Source: Echinicola sp. 20G (GTDB lineage: Bacteria; Bacteroidota; Bacteroidia; Cytophagales; Cyclobacteriaceae). From it: 64,000 nt of DNA. Numbering within the stretch: the stretch's first letter is position 1; every line of letters begins with the position of its first letter. Location of the stretch: positions 995,001-1,059,000 of the forward strand of contig NZ_AP024154.1 of assembly GCF_015533855.1 (NCBI RefSeq). Direction: 5' to 3'. A program made the position numbers and the translations under genes. Under the pieces are notes generated by a model. It was not told where the DNA came from. It was given only the letters and a program-made list of their open reading frames with translations, and did no database searches. Below, piece by piece: positions 61,963-64,000 of this stretch.

Positions 61963-63363
61963 CTATTGACTTACCGGTACGCGTAAATTACTATAGGACA
62001 TACATTCGCCATAAGTTTTCATACTCAGCCCAATCATCCACCAACTCACCCAAGACACGAACGCATATAGCTCGGCATTGGCTGTAAAAAGCGGTAAAAG
62101 TAGCCCTACCTTTATCGTAGCCGCCACAAAGGCAATCCGTGCTAAATGGATATCATCTGTTTTTCTAAAGGCTTGTACAGAACCCCATATTCCAACAACC
62201 AGAATAGCTATATACAATAACATTCCCAATACGCCTAATTGAACCCCAAATATCAAATATTGGTTTTCCCCACCTATACGCAATTCATCTGTAACTCCAA
62301 TGGAATTTCCGCTCATTGCCAAGCCTGAACCCAATGGAGCTGCAATCATTTGATTCAGGGCTTCTACCCATGCCAACACATGCCCCACACTGGAAGCATT
62401 TTCGAAAGTCAAGGTGTCTATCACGAAGAAATAAAAATCATCAGTAGCATAAAACAACACATAGACGCCAAAAGCCATCAATATTACACCTCCTATTTTT
62501 ATCAAACCATACAAGCGAAATATCATGGCTATAAAAAATAACATAATAAAGAAAGCTGCAAAAGATGCCCTTGAGGAGGCAAAAAACAAACTCATTGTAG
62601 TGATCCCCATCAATAATGCAAATACCCATGATTGCCCACGCTTAGAGGTCAAATAGCCAATTAACCCCACGGAAAAACCCAATAAACATGAACTGGCCAA
62701 GTCCAGTGGATCAGAAAAAAAAGAAGCCAACCTTTTTCCTCCTGTTTGGGTTTCGAAAGTCCAAGTCAAACCATAGTGGCCAGAAGGTTCCACTTTGTTT
62801 ACCATATGATTATAACTGGCATATCCAGTAAAATTTTGGAAATGAACCCCACTGGCCTTTTCAAACAAATTCACCAGTAAGGCAGCAGAAAAAATCATAA
62901 TGATGGCATAAAAAATCTTACGGTATTCCCCTGCTTGTAAAACTGTATTTCTCCCAAAAAAATACATTAACCCCATCACCGACACATTCTTGAAATATAT
63001 GGCTTTGGTGATGAAGCTGGCTGAGCCTACTGGAAGAAATAAAAACAAGGTACATAGCAAATAAAAAAACAAAAACAGTTTATCTGTGAGTTGTAGCCTA
63101 AATCCATACTCGAAAATGTTTCTTTGATAAAGCACAAATGATAACATTGTTAATAACAGCACAAACTCCTTGAGATACTGAAAAATACTGGTAATAAATA
63201 CAGATGAAGTCGTTTGATAGACCACACTTAAAATAGTCGTATACACAGGAAGGTACAACATCATAAAATAGATCACCCACTCCCATTTACCCTTGAATAC
63301 AATCTTATCTACCGTAATGGAAATTAAGGGAACAACGTATAGTATGACCGCTATAAAAAGCAC
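61963..63363 (-). CDS. O-antigen/EPS polymerase-like membrane protein
   Basis: The 466-residue very hydrophobic protein has about 11-12 membrane helices and one longer outer loop (about residues 165-210, FENFTGY...HYGLTWTFETQTGGKRLASFFSDP). 'RLASFFSDPLDLASSCLLGFSVGLIGYLTSKRG' fits the O-antigen ligase/Wzy-C-like pattern. It would polymerise or ligate the repeat units in the periplasm. The start is a GTG at 63363, directly after an in-frame TAA. Sequence in this family is too variable to separate polymerase from ligase. Confidence 0.8.
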   Translation of the reverse strand: MLFIAVILYVVPLISITVDKIVFKGKWEWVIYFMMLYLPVYTTILSVVYQTTSSVFITSIFQYLKEFVLLLTMLSFVLYQRNIFEYGFRLQLTDKLFLFFYLLCTLFLFLPVGSASFITKAIYFKNVSVMGLMYFFGRNTVLQAGEYRKIFYAIIMIFSAALLVNLFEKASGVHFQNFTGYASYNHMVNKVEPSGHYGLTWTFETQTGGKRLASFFSDPLDLASSCLLGFSVGLIGYLTSKRGQSWVFALLMGITTMSLFFASSRASFAAFFIMLFFIAMIFRLYGLIKIGGVILMAFGVYVLFYATDDFYFFVIDTLTFENASSVGHVLAWVEALNQMIAAPLGSGLAMSGNSIGVTDELRIGGENQYLIFGVQLGVLGMLLYIAILVVGIWGSVQAFRKTDDIHLARIAFVAATIKVGLLLPLFTANAELYAFVSWVSWWMIGLSMKTYGECMSYSNLRVPVSQ

Positions 63364-63401
63364 TTATAAAACGATTATTTTATTTGTTTGAGCTTTATCT
63401 T

Positions 63402-64000
63402 TTAGGCAAAATAGGTACTAAATCCACCTTTATAATCTTGAACCAGCTGATCATCAGAAAGCACCCTACCAGTAGATTTTCTGCCCATAAAATAAATTCC
63501 TGAAGCACCATCCAAGGCACTTTCTTTATTTTTGGTGAGGTAGTCAAAATACTTGACCCAAAAGAACAGGTAAGTACCGATCAATCTTAAAAAGACCCGG
63601 ATATAGAAATTGTTGGAAAACCCCATAAAGAAATAAGCCATCGACCAGGCCAATGAGGTGCCAGGTCCTGCTGTGGCTCCCATTGCCAACTCCTCAAATT
63701 TTCGAAACAATCTCCGTTGACCCAAATATGAAAAACGGGTGAAATCAAATGCTTTGCCATGTACTTGCTGCATAAATGGAATCTCAGAATAAACAAGTCC
63801 ATCATCTTTTAGTACCCGGTGAATTTCCTCCACACAACGAACAGGGTCCAAGACGTGTTCCAAAACTGCCTGTACCACCACCGCGTCTATTGACTTGGAT
63901 GCAAATGGCAGATCATGACCATCACAAACCAGTTTGGTCTTTGGTCCAAATGTCACATCAGAGTCAATAAAAGTGAAATTTTCATGACTATAAAGCTCCT
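63402..64000 (-). CDS. Class I SAM-dependent methyltransferase, N-terminus outside window
   Basis: The frame is open from the stop at 63402 to the window edge, so the start and SAM motif I are not in the window. Visible are 'LVCDGHDLPFASKSIDAVVVQAVLEHVLDPVRCVEEIHRVLKDDGLVYSEIPF' (Methyltransf_11 motifs II-IV) and a C-terminal part with a hydrophobic stretch (FYIRVFLRLIGTYLFFWV). A GTG at 63956 is not the start, because the homologous region continues upstream of it. It precedes the polymerase gene by 38 bp; the substrate is unknown. Confidence 0.88.
   Translation of the reverse strand, partial: ELYSHENFTFIDSDVTFGPKTKLVCDGHDLPFASKSIDAVVVQAVLEHVLDPVRCVEEIHRVLKDDGLVYSEIPFMQQVHGKAFDFTRFSYLGQRRLFRKFEELAMGATAGPGTSLAWSMAYFFMGFSNNFYIRVFLRLIGTYLFFWVKYFDYLTKNKESALDGASGIYFMGRKSTGRVLSDDQLVQDYKGGFSTYFA

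Overview
The window looks like chromosomal DNA of a Bacteroidota member, most likely order Cytophagales, family Cyclobacteriaceae (Echinicola/Algoriphagus/Cyclobacterium-like). The signs are moderate GC, weak Shine-Dalgarno sites, a TAnnTTTG-type -7 promoter element before rpsP and rplS, a 1127-residue SecA without the zinc-binding tail, a long acidic tail on S16, many short lipoprotein signals, and a DUF6702 / HupE-UreJ / M1-peptidase neighbourhood that I associate with this group. This placement rests on gene content and remembered synteny, not on a search.

Layout. 1-2317: 3' part-missing gene for a large secreted DUF11-repeat/Ig-like surface protein (minus) with a small ORF upstream. 2614-8687: aldehyde dehydrogenase, DUF6702, HupE/UreJ, M1 metallopeptidase, secreted endonuclease/phosphatase-fold protein. 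8882-10506: ammonium transporter and PII protein. 10810-12267: nucleotidyltransferase and DoxX protein. 12296-15551: kynurenine-pathway cluster kmo-kynU-haaO (tryptophan to quinolinate/NAD branch) next to a possible thiamine-pyrophosphokinase-like gene. 16405-20186: heme-motif lipoprotein, prfA, GNAT, prmC (RF1 and the methyltransferase that modifies it). 20192-21229: lipoprotein made of eleven 26-residue repeats. 21762-25015: secreted protein, GMC oxidoreductase and its gluconate-dehydrogenase-subunit-3-like partner. 25184-27483: membrane protein, winged-helix regulator and CreD, with the same palindrome in front of both transcription starts. 27602-31087: P1 peptidase, MazG-like protein, lipoprotein, exported superoxide dismutase. 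31305-38148: dapF, secA, SPOR-like lipoprotein, M20 amidohydrolase, S1/P1 nuclease. 38176-41869: GlxA-type regulator divergent from a run of small VOC/DoxX/DinB/NTF2-like proteins. 41883-43115: two unknown envelope proteins.

43247-43647 holds the most unusual structure: an intact tRNA-Arg(CCT) gene, a GIY-YIG nuclease gene ending 5 bp before it, a perfect 20-bp palindrome, and then an exact second copy of the first 26 nt of the same tRNA. It reads as a very small tRNA-targeting insertion that restores the tRNA it enters. 43863-46120 is the rpsP-rimM-trmD-rplS translation cluster. 46164-47806 carries a 2H phosphoesterase and a universal stress protein. 47803-50107 and 53188-64000, almost all minus strand, form a surface-polysaccharide locus (priming sugar transferase, methyltransferases, glycosyltransferases, acetyltransferase, asparagine synthase, Wzy-like polymerase). 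It is broken by the feoA-feoB-Cys-rich protein iron uptake operon (50654-53176) and by an IS1595-type insertion sequence (about 56668-57920) beside a frameshifted lipoprotein gene. No rRNA, CRISPR array, origin or prophage was seen.
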